Assembly (NCBI GenBank): GCA_016711325.1
Contig: JADJTH010000008.1
Coordinates: 868,001-932,000, forward strand
DNA length: 64,000 nt
Source of the DNA: Nigerium sp.
GTDB lineage: Bacteria > Actinomycetota > Actinomycetes > Propionibacteriales > Propionibacteriaceae
Direction of reading: 5' to 3'
Shown here: in pieces, positions 30,158 to 39,148 of the stretch
How the letters are laid out: the number at the start of each line of letters is the position of its first letter
How positions within the stretch are numbered: the first letter of the stretch is position 1
Position numbers and translations under genes: made by a program
Notes under the pieces: model-generated
What the model saw: the letters and a program-made list of their open reading frames with translations, nothing else
What the model was told of the DNA's origin: nothing
The model's database searches: none

Positions 30158-33100
30158 GTGGATTCAGCGAGCCTGGGCACTACCCCAGATCAACAGACTC
30201 GTGTGGGACACCCGGTGGGCCTCAGCCCAAGCCTGGTCAGGCCCGACCCTCGTCCCCATCGTCCGCACGACGACTGGAGCTACCTCGAGGCGATCCCGCG
30301 CCCTCGCCGGCTTCACCACTTCATCGAGCGGGCCGCTGCGACAACGCCCAACGCCCTCGCGCTGGTGGTCGGCGACGAAGAACTGACGTACCGGGAGTTC
30401 GACGAAATCGGTGACCGGCTGGCCGGCCAGCTCCACGAGCAGGGCATCGGCCCCGGATCGACCGTCGGCATTCTCATCGAACGCTCAACCCCCCTTTACG
30501 TGGCGATCATCGGCGCTCTGAAGACCGGCGCCAGATACGTTCCGATCGACGCGAAGGCGCCGAAGGACCGAATCGAGTACATCACCACGGACGCGGGCGT
30601 CGACATCCTGCTGACCTCGCGCGACAAGGCTGAGGAGAGCGATGGCCTCGCCGTCGCGCGCATGTTCCTCGACGACGTGGACGTGCTCCGTCACGCCTCG
30701 GTTCCGACGCGATTCGTCGGCACCGCCGGCGACGATCCGGTCGCCTACATCATCTACACCTCGGGTTCCACCGGCCGGCCGAAAGGCGTCGCGGTCGCGC
30801 ACTCGAGCATCTGCAACTTCGTGGTGGTGGCGTCCGAGGTCTACGGCGTGCAGGCGTCCGACCGCGTCTATCAGGGGCTCTCGGTCTCCTTCGACTTCTC
30901 GCTGGAAGAGCTGTGGACGACGTGGGCGACCGGCGCGACCCTCGTCGCCGGCCCGACGGACGGCCGGCAGGTCGGCTCCGGGCTCGCGGACTTCCTCGAA
31001 GAGAACCGCATCACCTTTCTCCACGCCGTTCCGACCGTGCTCACCACGCTCGACCGCACACCGCCGCTGATTCGCACCCTCAATCTGGGCGGCGAGGCCT
31101 GTCCGCAGGAGCTCGTCGAGCGGTGGGGCGAAGGCCGGCGTCTGCTCAACACCTACGGGCCCACCGAGTGCACGGCGAGTTGCACCTGGTCCGAGATGGC
31201 CCCCGGCGTCCCGGTCACGATCGGTGCGGCGCTGCCGACCTATCGCGTGACCCTGCGCGACGAGGACTTCAACCTCGTCGCCGACGGCGAGATCGGCGAA
31301 CTGTGCGTGAGCGGGGTGGGCGTCGCGGTCGGCTACGTGGGCCGCGACGACCTGACCGCGCAGAAGTTCGTCCTCGACGAGGAGGGACGCCGCACGTACC
31401 TCACCGGCGACCTCGGCCGCTTCAACGCGGCGGGCGAGATCGAGTACCTCGGCCGCAAGGACGCCGAGGTCAAGGTCCGCGGGCACCGCGTCGACCTCGG
31501 CGAGATCGAGTCCGTCATCATGGAATCGCCCGAGGTGGCCTCGTGCGTGGTCAAGAAGCTGGCCACCGAGGGCACCGGCGGCGAACTGGTCGCCTACATC
31601 CTCCCGGCGGCGGGCGTCGAGGAGACGCGCGAACTCGCGTCCGCCCTGCACGAGCACTGTCGTCGCAGGCTGCCTCCCTACATGGTCGCCGACTACGTCG
31701 AGTTCATCGACACCGTGCCCCTCATGCCGTCGGGCAAGGCGGATCGCAACGCCCTGCCCGACCCGGTCCATCCCCGGCTCATCGGCGGGCTCGACCAGTA
31801 CGCGCCGCCCGCCACCCCGAGCGAGGAGGCCCTCGTCCGGATCTGGGGCGACATCCTGCGGATCCCGCCGGAATCGCTGTCGGTCAATGCCGACCTGTTC
31901 ACCGACCTGGGCGGCCACTCGCTGATCGCCGCCACCCTCGTGTCGCGCCTGCGCGCCTCGGAGCGGCCGGGCGCCGACGACCTGTCGATCCCCGACCTCT
32001 ACGCGCACCCGACCGTGCGCGGCCTCGCGGCCTTCCTCGACGCCGCGTCCGTCACGGCGCCGTCCGAGCCCAAGGTCGCCGCGGTGCGGCGCCGCTACCC
32101 GGCCCCGAAGATCTGGCTGTTCGGCTTCCTGCAGACCGTCTACATCTACCTGATCGTCGTGCTGTCGATGTTCCCGATCGCGGTCATCTACTGGCTGGAG
32201 GAGGGCATCCCCTCGACGTCCATGCTGCTCCAGCTCATCGTGGCGATCCCGATCTCCTACCTGACGACTCGCTGGGTCTTCCCGCTGGTCACGTGCTGGC
32301 TGGCCGGCCGCGGGCTCCGTGAGGGCGAGTATCCCCTCTACTCGGTCACCCACTATCGCGTCTGGGTCATGCAGCGCGGTCTGTCCCTGTCGCCGCTGGC
32401 CCACCTGACCGGGTCCCACCTCATGGCTCGCTACCTACGCATGCTGGGCGCGACCGTCGGGGACGGCTGCCACATCGGCACCGCGCAGATTCCCCTCCCC
32501 TCGCTCCTCGAGTTGGGTCACGACGTCACCGTCGGCTACGAGACGCACCTGCGCGCCTTCGAGATCGAGGACGGCCTGCTGCGACTCGGGCGCGTCCGAA
32601 TCGGCGACAACGCGATCGTCGGACCGAACTGCATGCTGGCCGGCGGCAGCTCGATGGGCCGCGACACCACGCTCCAGCCTCAGTCGCTGCTGAGGTCGGG
32701 CGAGCACGTCCCGGACGGCGAGGAGTGGGCGGGCACGCCGGCCGCGGCGCAACCGCCGGAGCGGACCGACCCTGCCCTGGCCACCATGCGGCGGTGCTCG
32801 GACGCCCCGCGCGAGTGGGCACCGGCGCTGGTCGGGAAGCTGCGCGCGGGAATCGTCTTCCTCGAGCTCATGCCGATCATCGCGACCCTGCCGATCATGA
32901 TCCTCGTCTGGTGGACCCTGCTGACCTTCGACCACATGGCGGCGCTGTGGGCCACGCTGGCGTCCGGACCGATCTTCGTGGTGAGCACCTGCGCCCTCAT
33001 CCTGTGGTTCCGCCGGTTCGCGATGCGGAACACGCCGGTCGGCGTCCACCACCTGCGGTCCACGCTGGGCGTCGAGAAGTGGTACACCGACAAACTGCTG

Positions 33101-35500
33101 GAAGCGAGCCTCGAGTACACCAACTCGCTCTACGGCACGCTCTACACGCCTCACTGGCTGCGGATGCTCGGCGCGCACGTGGGCAAGGACGCCGAGATCG
33201 CCACCATCGCGAACATCGACCCCGACCTGCTGACCCTCAAGGACGGCACGTTCGTCGCCGACATGGCCTCGATCGGCGCCGCGACCTACGGCAACGGCCA
33301 CGTCGCCTTCCGCCGGACCGTTGTCGAGGACCGCGCGTTCGTCGGCAACGCCTCCTACATCCCCTCCGGCACGCGGCTGGGATCGAACTCGCTGATCGGC
33401 GTCCTGTCGACGCCCCCGCTCAAGGGCGTGGCCGAGGGAACGTCGTGGCTGGGCAACCCGGCGATCTTCCTGCCGCAGCGCGAGGTGGTGGACAGCTTCA
33501 GCGAGAGCATGACCTTCCGTCCGCCGCGGTCGAAGGTCATTGCGCGGTACATCATCGAGTTCTTCCGAATCTGCCTGCCGGCCACGTTCCTCGGTCTGTC
33601 GTCGTTCTTCACGCTCATGGTGGTCGCGTTGCTGGCCCGGGACGGCTGGGGCCTTCCCGCCCTGGTCTTCATCGTCGGTGTGGCCGCCCTGACCGGAAGC
33701 CTGCTGGTCACGCTGGTGGTCGCCCTGCTCAAGTGGCTCATGCTCGGGCGGTACAAGCCGCGCGTCGAGCCGCTGTGGGGCCACTTCGTCCGCCGGACGG
33801 AGTTCATGACCGGTATCTTCGAGACGACGGCCGTGCCCGTGGCGCTGGCGCTCCTCCAGGGCACGCCGATGCTCAACCCGATGCTGCGGCTCTTCGGCGC
33901 GAAGATCGGCAGGCGCTGCCTGATCGACACCACCTACCTCACCGAGTTCGACCTGGTCCGGCTCGGCGACGACGTCACCATCGGCACCGACGTCTCGCTG
34001 CAGACCCATCTGTTCGAGGACCGCGTGATGAAGATGGGCTACGTCACCATCAAGTCGGGCGCCAGCGTCACGGCGCGGGACGTCGTGCTCTACGGTGCCA
34101 CGGTCGGCGAGGACACCCGCCTCGCCCAGCTGACCCTGGTCATGAAGGGCGAGGAGCTTCCCCCGAACACCCGCTGGGCCGGGGTTCCGGCCCGCCGCGA
34201 CCGCGGTCTCCACGCGGCGCCCAGCGGAGCCGAGGTCGTTTCCGCCCCACCGGCCCCCGAGCCGCTGCCCCTCGCCGACGACCTCTTCACGGCGCCCCAC
34301 GCGACCGAGGAGCACCACTGGGAGGACTTCCGGCCGGGCCGGAGGATCGTCGGCATCGATCTTGCCCGGGCGATCGCCATCGTCGGGATGATGGTCGTCC
34401 ACCTCATCGACCAATCCGGGGCCAACGGCGACATGGCCTGGTCCTGGCGCGTGAGCGCCGGCAACGCCGCAGCCCTGTTCGCTGTGCTGGCGGGCGTCGG
34501 CATCGCGCTCGCCACGGGCGGCGACCGGCGTCCCCGCGGTCGTCAGGGGCTGCTCGCGGCCTCGGTGGGCACCTTGACGCGGGCCGTCCTCATCGGGCTC
34601 GTCGGCCTGACCCTCGGAATGTTCGTGCCGACCGACATCGCGCACGTGATCCTGACCTATTACGCCGTCCTCTTCGTGATGGCGATCCCGTTCCTCGGTC
34701 TGCCCGCACGGGCGCTGGCCTTCTTCGCCCTGGTCGCGGCGCTGGCCGCTCCTGTCGCCAGCCATGTCCTCCGCTCGTCGCTGCCCACGCCCGAGCCGAC
34801 CAACGTGAGCTTCCTCACGCTGGCGGCCGATCCCTCGGGCGTGCTGACCGATCTCCTGCTGACGGGCACCTACCCCGCCCTCCCGTGGATGGCCTACCTG
34901 TTGGCCGGCATGGCGGTGGGACGCATCCGGCTGCACCGGGCCGTGTCCGTCGTCCTCGCGTTCGGCGGCGCGGCGCTCGCCGCCGCGGCGTCCGTGGGTT
35001 CCTCCCTCGCGATGAACCAGCTCGGCGGGCTCGAGGCGATCGCGGCGGTGGCGCAGCAGACGATGTCGCTGAGCGAGTTCTCGTCCCTGCTCGTCTGGGG
35101 CGCCGACGGCACCCTTCCGACCACCTCGTGGTGGTGGCTGGCCGTGCTGGCCCCCCACACCACGACGCCGTTCGACCTGCTGTTCACCCTGGGCGTGGCT
35201 CTGGCGGTGCTGGGGGTGTCGCTCATGGCCGGATTCGTCACGCCCGACCTGGTGAAGCCGCTGGCGGTCATGGGATCGATGCCCCTCACCCTGTACTCGC
35301 TCCACCTCGTCATGACGACGATCCCGGAGATTCCGGGGGGGACGCTGGGCTTCTGGATCCAGGTCGTCGTGTTGCTCGCGTTCGCGCTTGTGTGGCACAG
35401 GCGCCACGCACGCGGTCCGCTGGAGGCGGTCTTCCATGGCGCGGCCCGGGCGGCCATCCGGGCGGTCGGGGGCGAGCCGCCGAGGCGGTCCGCCGAATGA
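30158..35500 (+). CDS. Pls/PosA-family NRPS (poly-amino-acid synthetase-like) with a C-terminal acyltransferase-like membrane domain
   Basis: A 1780-residue membrane NRPS. In order: adenylation domain (about 50-545, A3 YTSGSTGRPKG, catalytic Lys527 in PSGKADRNAL); carrier domain (552-630, phosphopantetheine Ser588 in DLGGHSL); then three pairs of membrane helices (about 653-712, 897-952, 1132-1195), each followed by a left-handed beta-helix hexapeptide domain (755-865, 1000-1105, 1243-1345). This is the layout described for epsilon-poly-L-lysine synthetase Pls (about 1319 residues). An extra region 1395-1750 with about eight hydrophobic segments starts RRIVGIDLARAIAIVGMMVVH, typical of HGSNAT/DUF418 acyltransferase-like proteins. 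The GTG at 30158 follows GGAGGGG. Manual specificity code D-F-E-H-N-G-T-A-S-K; the acidic third residue suggests a basic amino acid. The polymer itself is an inference. Confidence 0.85.
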   Translation: MDSASLGTTPDQQTRVGHPVGLSPSLVRPDPRPHRPHDDWSYLEAIPRPRRLHHFIERAAATTPNALALVVGDEELTYREFDEIGDRLAGQLHEQGIGPGSTVGILIERSTPLYVAIIGALKTGARYVPIDAKAPKDRIEYITTDAGVDILLTSRDKAEESDGLAVARMFLDDVDVLRHASVPTRFVGTAGDDPVAYIIYTSGSTGRPKGVAVAHSSICNFVVVASEVYGVQASDRVYQGLSVSFDFSLEELWTTWATGATLVAGPTDGRQVGSGLADFLEENRITFLHAVPTVLTTLDRTPPLIRTLNLGGEACPQELVERWGEGRRLLNTYGPTECTASCTWSEMAPGVPVTIGAALPTYRVTLRDEDFNLVADGEIGELCVSGVGVAVGYVGRDDLTAQKFVLDEEGRRTYLTGDLGRFNAAGEIEYLGRKDAEVKVRGHRVDLGEIESVIMESPEVASCVVKKLATEGTGGELVAYILPAAGVEETRELASALHEHCRRRLPPYMVADYVEFIDTVPLMPSGKADRNALPDPVHPRLIGGLDQYAPPATPSEEALVRIWGDILRIPPESLSVNADLFTDLGGHSLIAATLVSRLRASERPGADDLSIPDLYAHPTVRGLAAFLDAASVTAPSEPKVAAVRRRYPAPKIWLFGFLQTVYIYLIVVLSMFPIAVIYWLEEGIPSTSMLLQLIVAIPISYLTTRWVFPLVTCWLAGRGLREGEYPLYSVTHYRVWVMQRGLSLSPLAHLTGSHLMARYLRMLGATVGDGCHIGTAQIPLPSLLELGHDVTVGYETHLRAFEIEDGLLRLGRVRIGDNAIVGPNCMLAGGSSMGRDTTLQPQSLLRSGEHVPDGEEWAGTPAAAQPPERTDPALATMRRCSDAPREWAPALVGKLRAGIVFLELMPIIATLPIMILVWWTLLTFDHMAALWATLASGPIFVVSTCALILWFRRFAMRNTPVGVHHLRSTLGVEKWYTDKLLEASLEYTNSLYGTLYTPHWLRMLGAHVGKDAEIATIANIDPDLLTLKDGTFVADMASIGAATYGNGHVAFRRTVVEDRAFVGNASYIPSGTRLGSNSLIGVLSTPPLKGVAEGTSWLGNPAIFLPQREVVDSFSESMTFRPPRSKVIARYIIEFFRICLPATFLGLSSFFTLMVVALLARDGWGLPALVFIVGVAALTGSLLVTLVVALLKWLMLGRYKPRVEPLWGHFVRRTEFMTGIFETTAVPVALALLQGTPMLNPMLRLFGAKIGRRCLIDTTYLTEFDLVRLGDDVTIGTDVSLQTHLFEDRVMKMGYVTIKSGASVTARDVVLYGATVGEDTRLAQLTLVMKGEELPPNTRWAGVPARRDRGLHAAPSGAEVVSAPPAPEPLPLADDLFTAPHATEEHHWEDFRPGRRIVGIDLARAIAIVGMMVVHLIDQSGANGDMAWSWRVSAGNAAALFAVLAGVGIALATGGDRRPRGRQGLLAASVGTLTRAVLIGLVGLTLGMFVPTDIAHVILTYYAVLFVMAIPFLGLPARALAFFALVAALAAPVASHVLRSSLPTPEPTNVSFLTLAADPSGVLTDLLLTGTYPALPWMAYLLAGMAVGRIRLHRAVSVVLAFGGAALAAAASVGSSLAMNQLGGLEAIAAVAQQTMSLSEFSSLLVWGADGTLPTTSWWWLAVLAPHTTTPFDLLFTLGVALAVLGVSLMAGFVTPDLVKPLAVMGSMPLTLYSLHLVMTTIPEIPGGTLGFWIQVVVLLAFALVWHRRHARGPLEAVFHGAARAAIRAVGGEPPRRSAE

Positions 35501-36141
35501 CCGCCCGACCGGTCGCCGTCGTCTACCGCGGACGCGCCTCGCTGCCCGGGTGTCCCGAGGCCGCCGCCGATGTCCTGGCGTCCAGTCCCTACGGCTTTCG
35601 CGTCGCGTTCGCCCGACGCCGCCCGGCGTCTCTCGACGGGGTCGCCCTGTACTGCCAGCCCGGCGGCGGCGAACTGCTGCCGGCGTGGCGGCGGCTGCGC
35701 CGGTCCTCGGGCGTGATCGGCGACTACGTCCGCTCCGGCGGCCGCTACCTGGGCTTCTGCCTGGGCGGCTACCTCGCGGGGGACGATCCGGGGTTCGGCC
35801 TTCTCGAGGGGGCGGTCGACACCTACGTGGGGTCCCGCGGCAGCGAGGTGGCCGACGAGACGGCCCGGATCATCGACGTCACCTGGGCGGGCGAGCGGCG
35901 CGCCGTCTACTTCCAGGACGGCTGCACCTTCACCGCCGGCCCCGCAACCGAGGTGGTGGCCCGCTACGCCAACGGGCTCCCGGCGGCCGTCGTCGCCGCG
36001 TGTGGGTCCGGCCGGGTCGCCGTGACGGGTCCCCACCCCGAGGCGACCGACGACTGGTTCGTCGATGACGGCCTCCCGCCTGTGACGCGACGCACCACCG
36101 ACCTGGCGCACGACCTGATTCGCCGGCTGATGGAGCCCTGA
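35497..36141 (+). CDS. BPL_N (biotin-protein-ligase N-terminal-like) amidotransferase-fold protein
   Basis: A 214-residue protein of the BPL_N family, a class I glutamine-amidotransferase-like fold. The nucleophile elbow reads YLGFCLGGYLAG (Cys88), and His180 and Glu182 in TGPHPEAT complete a plausible triad. There is no signal peptide and no biotin ligase domain. The ATG overlaps the stop of the Pls-like gene (ATGA), so the two are co-translated, and it probably acts on the same product or substrate, for example as an amidase or amide-forming enzyme. That role is inference. Confidence 0.75.
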   Translation: MTARPVAVVYRGRASLPGCPEAAADVLASSPYGFRVAFARRRPASLDGVALYCQPGGGELLPAWRRLRRSSGVIGDYVRSGGRYLGFCLGGYLAGDDPGFGLLEGAVDTYVGSRGSEVADETARIIDVTWAGERRAVYFQDGCTFTAGPATEVVARYANGLPAAVVAACGSGRVAVTGPHPEATDDWFVDDGLPPVTRRTTDLAHDLIRRLMEP

Positions 36142-36185
36142 CCGGTACCCGCTCCGCCGTCCCGCGTCCACCCGGACGGCGTCGG

Positions 36186-36214
36186 TTGGCACGCACAGGT
36201 TGACTTCGTATCCT
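36186..36214 (+). promoter_or_regulatory. Promoter for the M1 peptidase gene
   Basis: TTGGCA (36186-36191) and TATCCT (36209-36214) are separated by 17 bp, a good housekeeping-sigma promoter. It lies 76 bp before the ATG at 36291, so the peptidase can be expressed separately from the Pls-like pair. Confidence 0.5.
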
Positions 36215-36290
36215 TCTCCGAGTGGTTGGGGGCCGAGACTCGCATCGCCGTCCAGGTGGACGCGGGGCCCCCGCCGAAGGGAACGTTGTG

Positions 36291-37706
36291 ATGAAACCTG
36301 CCCTGGCGCTGGTCCTGCTTCTCGTCACGGCCCTCACGGGTTGTACGGCCATGGATGGCGGAGCGACCGCGCCTCGTCCGCGCGCGACGGCGACCGCGGC
36401 CCCCTCGCCCGACCGCCCCGTGGTCACCCTGGCCTACGAGATGTCCGGCGATCTGCGTTCGGCTGCGGGCCAGGAGACGATCGTCTTCACGCCCGACCGG
36501 AAGATCTGCGAGGTCGTCCTGCGCGCTTGGCCGAACAAACCCGTGCTGACCAGGGCGGGCAATGCCATGACGGTGGACGCCGTCGCCGTCGACGGGACGC
36601 CGCTGCGGACGACCGTCCAGGCGGCGGGAGCCCTGGCCGACGCGTCGGGAACGCTGGTCGAGGCCGCGCTGCCCTCGTGCGCGGAGGCCGGCACCTCCGT
36701 CACGATCACGGCGGACTTCTCCCTCACCTTCGGGCCCGACACCGACGAGCGCATGGGCTATTCCACCGAGGGCGATCTGGCCTGGTTCCAGACCGCCTTC
36801 CCCCTGCTCGCCTGGCAGTCTGGCGTCGGCTGGGTTCGCGACGCCGCCGTAGACATGCACGGCGAGACGGTGACCAGCGAGACCTTCACCCTCGCCGATC
36901 TGGCGGTGACCGCCCCCACCGGGCTCGCGGTCGCGGGCGTCGGCACCCAGGGCGCGCCGCAGCGCGGCAGCGCGGGCACGACCCACCATTTCAGCGCCCC
37001 CCACATGCGCGACGTCGCCGTGATGGTGGGAGACTTCGCGATCGAGGAACGCGTCCTCAGCGGAACGACGGTCCACCTGGCGGTGCCCTCGTTCGGCCAG
37101 CTCAACGACGCGGACGCCTGGCGTTCCCAGGTGAGCCGCTCGCTGTCCGGGCTGGTGGACTACCTCGGCCCCGTGCCGTACGACGACCTGTGGATCAACG
37201 TGGTCCCGAGTCTCACCGAGGGCATCGAGTCGTCCGGCGGGATCCAGTTGGGCGCGCGTGGCCGGCGCGTGGCGGGTTGGCTCGTCACCCACGAACTGGC
37301 CCACCAATGGGTCTATGCGCTGGTGGGCAACAACCACGCGCTCCACCCGTGGCTCGACGAGGCGGTCGTCTCCATGATCGAGGCCGTCGTCAGCGACCCC
37401 GGCCGCTCCCCCGAGATCAGGGGCGAGGACTGGGAGTCTCTGGCTGAGGACATCGGCCGGCCCATGTCCTTCTTCGGGGGCTCCCACCATTCCGACAAGA
37501 TGTACGACGCCACGGTCTACTCGGCCGGCGCCAGCCTGCTGATCGAGGCCCGGGACGCCGCCGGTCACGACGACTTCGACGCCGCCCTGCGCAGCTACAT
37601 CATGACCAACGCGCACCGCGTGGCCACGCCCGAGGACTTCGCGGACTCGTTCGCCGACGTCAAGGGCGTGCGTTCGGCGCTCAAGCGAGGCGGGATGGTT
37701 CCCTGA
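36291..37706 (+). CDS. Lipoprotein M1-family (gluzincin) metallopeptidase
   Basis: A 471-residue protein with a lipoprotein signal: MKPALALVLLLVTALTGC, lipobox LTGC with Cys18. The zinc site is fully canonical HEXXH-X18-E: His334, Glu335, His338 in THELAHQW, and Glu357 in WLDEAVV. A Tyr in MYDATVYSAGASLL is a likely transition-state residue. It would be anchored on the outer face of the membrane and act as an aminopeptidase. It follows the Pls-like/BPL_N pair with its own promoter. In Streptomyces albulus the poly-lysine-degrading enzyme Pld is, from memory, also a membrane-bound Zn aminopeptidase, so a polymer-trimming or self-protection role is plausible but unproven. GTG at 36288 is an alternative start. 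Confidence 0.85.
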   Translation: MKPALALVLLLVTALTGCTAMDGGATAPRPRATATAAPSPDRPVVTLAYEMSGDLRSAAGQETIVFTPDRKICEVVLRAWPNKPVLTRAGNAMTVDAVAVDGTPLRTTVQAAGALADASGTLVEAALPSCAEAGTSVTITADFSLTFGPDTDERMGYSTEGDLAWFQTAFPLLAWQSGVGWVRDAAVDMHGETVTSETFTLADLAVTAPTGLAVAGVGTQGAPQRGSAGTTHHFSAPHMRDVAVMVGDFAIEERVLSGTTVHLAVPSFGQLNDADAWRSQVSRSLSGLVDYLGPVPYDDLWINVVPSLTEGIESSGGIQLGARGRRVAGWLVTHELAHQWVYALVGNNHALHPWLDEAVVSMIEAVVSDPGRSPEIRGEDWESLAEDIGRPMSFFGGSHHSDKMYDATVYSAGASLLIEARDAAGHDDFDAALRSYIMTNAHRVATPEDFADSFADVKGVRSALKRGGMVP

Positions 37707-37758
37707 CGATCGCGTGTCCGGAGGGTGGGCCGCCCGGCTTCCAACCCGTCCGAGCCGG

Positions 37759-37789
37759 TTGGTCAGAGCTCGACACGGGTCGATAGCAT
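37759..37789 (+). promoter_or_regulatory. Weak candidate promoter of the secreted hydrolase gene
   Basis: TTGGTC (37759-37764) and TAGCAT (37784-37789) are spaced 19 bp, longer than ideal. A short direct repeat containing CTCAGCGGAG occurs twice between here and the start codon at 37874. Confidence 0.3.
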
Positions 37790-37873
37790 CACCAGCAGCC
37801 TCCGCACCCCCCTCAGCGGAGCTCGGCCCCCGCACCCCTCAGCGGAGGTTGATACATCCGGAAGGACCAACCG

Positions 37874-39124
37874 ATGAAGATCCTACGATGGGCAGCGGTC
37901 ACGCTGCTCTTGCTGTCGACGCTGGGAGCACCGCCGACGGCGGCCCACAGCGCCGAGGCCTACACCGACCAGACCAACGTCTCCTTCACGTCCTCGTCGA
38001 CGGGGTTGACGTCGAAGTACCACATCTACGCGGCCGGGCTCAAGGCACCCGCCGGGCTGCTTCTCCAGTTCCACGGCGACGGCGCCTACGAGTTCAAGAA
38101 CCCCAACTCCAGCTACGCGCTCGGCGGCAACAACGGCATCATCGCCCAGGCACGAGCCCGCAACCTCATCACCGTCCCCGTGCTGGCTCCCGACACCAGC
38201 GGGTCCATCACCTGGTGGGAGGCCGGCGCGAACAACGCCAAGTACGTCCGCGATCTCGTGGCCGAACTGCAGAGCAAGTACGACGTGCGCAGCGACCGGA
38301 TCTGGCTCGTCGGCTACTCCGGTGGCGCGCAGTTCATCACGCAGTACTTCCTGCCGGCGCACTCGTCGATCGTGGCGGGCGGCGGAGGCGCCGTCATCTT
38401 CGGCGGGGGCGGTAAGCCCCGCAGCAGTGCTTCGTTCTCTGCCTCGGTGAAGGCCAACTTCTCCATGCACTGGTACACCGGCGCCAACGACACCAAGGAC
38501 TCGAGCGGCTGGGACGCTCTCGCCGACGCGAAGGCCGGCGAGGCGTGGTACGCGAGCAGCGGATTCACGGTCTCCCACGAGTGGCCCGCCGGGGTCAGTC
38601 ACGATCTCAGCGGCAAGTTCGGCGCCGTGGTCGCCCAGCAGCTGGACGCCAAGCCGGGATCGTCCTTGCCGTCCCCGACGCCCACGCCGAGCGCGACGCC
38701 CAAGCCGACCGCCACACCCACACCGAGCGCCACGCCCAAGCCGACCGCCACACCCACACCGAGCGCCACGCCCAAGCCGACCGCCACACCCACACCGAGC
38801 GCCACGCCCAAGCCGACCGCCACACCCACACCCACACCGAGCGCCACGCCCAGCCCGACGCCGACCAGCACGTGGGTGACGGCCGTCAAGCCCAGCCAGA
38901 CGGGCGTCACGGTCAGCGTGGCCATCCCGTCGTCGGCGTCCGGGCGAACGACGCTGACCGTGTATTCCTCGGGTGGCAGCTACTGGTACACCTACACCAC
39001 GAGTAAGGGCCGAAGCGTCGACCTGAGCATCAACAACTCGCTGAAGCGCGGCCAGAAGTACACCTTCACCGTCACGAACGGCGACGCCACCGTCGGAACC
39101 GGGAGCTTCACCACCTCGTCCTGA
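37874..39124 (+). CDS. Secreted alpha/beta hydrolase with Pro-Thr repeat linker and C-terminal beta domain
   Basis: A 416-residue exported protein. Signal peptide residues 1-27 (cleavage near AAHSA). An esterase/PHB-depolymerase-like alpha/beta hydrolase domain spans about 30-260, with oxyanion motif QFHGDG, nucleophile Ser149 in GYSGG and likely His243 in VSHDL; Asp206 is a candidate acid. Residues 264-331 are a Pro/Thr/Ala linker built from 12-residue repeats SATPKPTATPTP. A C-terminal domain (333-416, YSSGGSYWYTYTT to YTFTVTNG) looks like a binding beta-sandwich. GGAAGGA precedes the ATG. The substrate is unknown; the architecture suggests binding and hydrolysis of an extracellular polymer or cell-wall ester. 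Confidence 0.8.
   Translation: MKILRWAAVTLLLLSTLGAPPTAAHSAEAYTDQTNVSFTSSSTGLTSKYHIYAAGLKAPAGLLLQFHGDGAYEFKNPNSSYALGGNNGIIAQARARNLITVPVLAPDTSGSITWWEAGANNAKYVRDLVAELQSKYDVRSDRIWLVGYSGGAQFITQYFLPAHSSIVAGGGGAVIFGGGGKPRSSASFSASVKANFSMHWYTGANDTKDSSGWDALADAKAGEAWYASSGFTVSHEWPAGVSHDLSGKFGAVVAQQLDAKPGSSLPSPTPTPSATPKPTATPTPSATPKPTATPTPSATPKPTATPTPSATPKPTATPTPTPSATPSPTPTSTWVTAVKPSQTGVTVSVAIPSSASGRTTLTVYSSGGSYWYTYTTSKGRSVDLSINNSLKRGQKYTFTVTNGDATVGTGSFTTSS
38689..38838. repeat. 36-bp minisatellite in the hydrolase linker
   Basis: Four nearly identical 36-bp units (38689-38724, 38725-38760, 38761-38796, 38797-38832) plus a 6-bp extension encode the repeated linker dodecapeptide. Units 2, 3 and 4 are identical at DNA level and unit 1 differs at one base, so copy number may vary between strains. 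Confidence 0.9.
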
Positions 39125-39148
39125 CGGACGGCTACGCGTCCAGCTCAG

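Noticed and set aside
32435..35437. 1000-codon open frame antisense to the Pls-like gene
   Set aside because: Composition is a high-GC shadow (His/Arg/Asp/Gln-rich, no domain, no ribosome site), while the sense frame shows clear domains.
38689..38838. Possible CRISPR array in the hydrolase gene
   Set aside because: The 36-bp units are directly tandem and encode a Pro-Thr linker; there are no spacers or cas genes.
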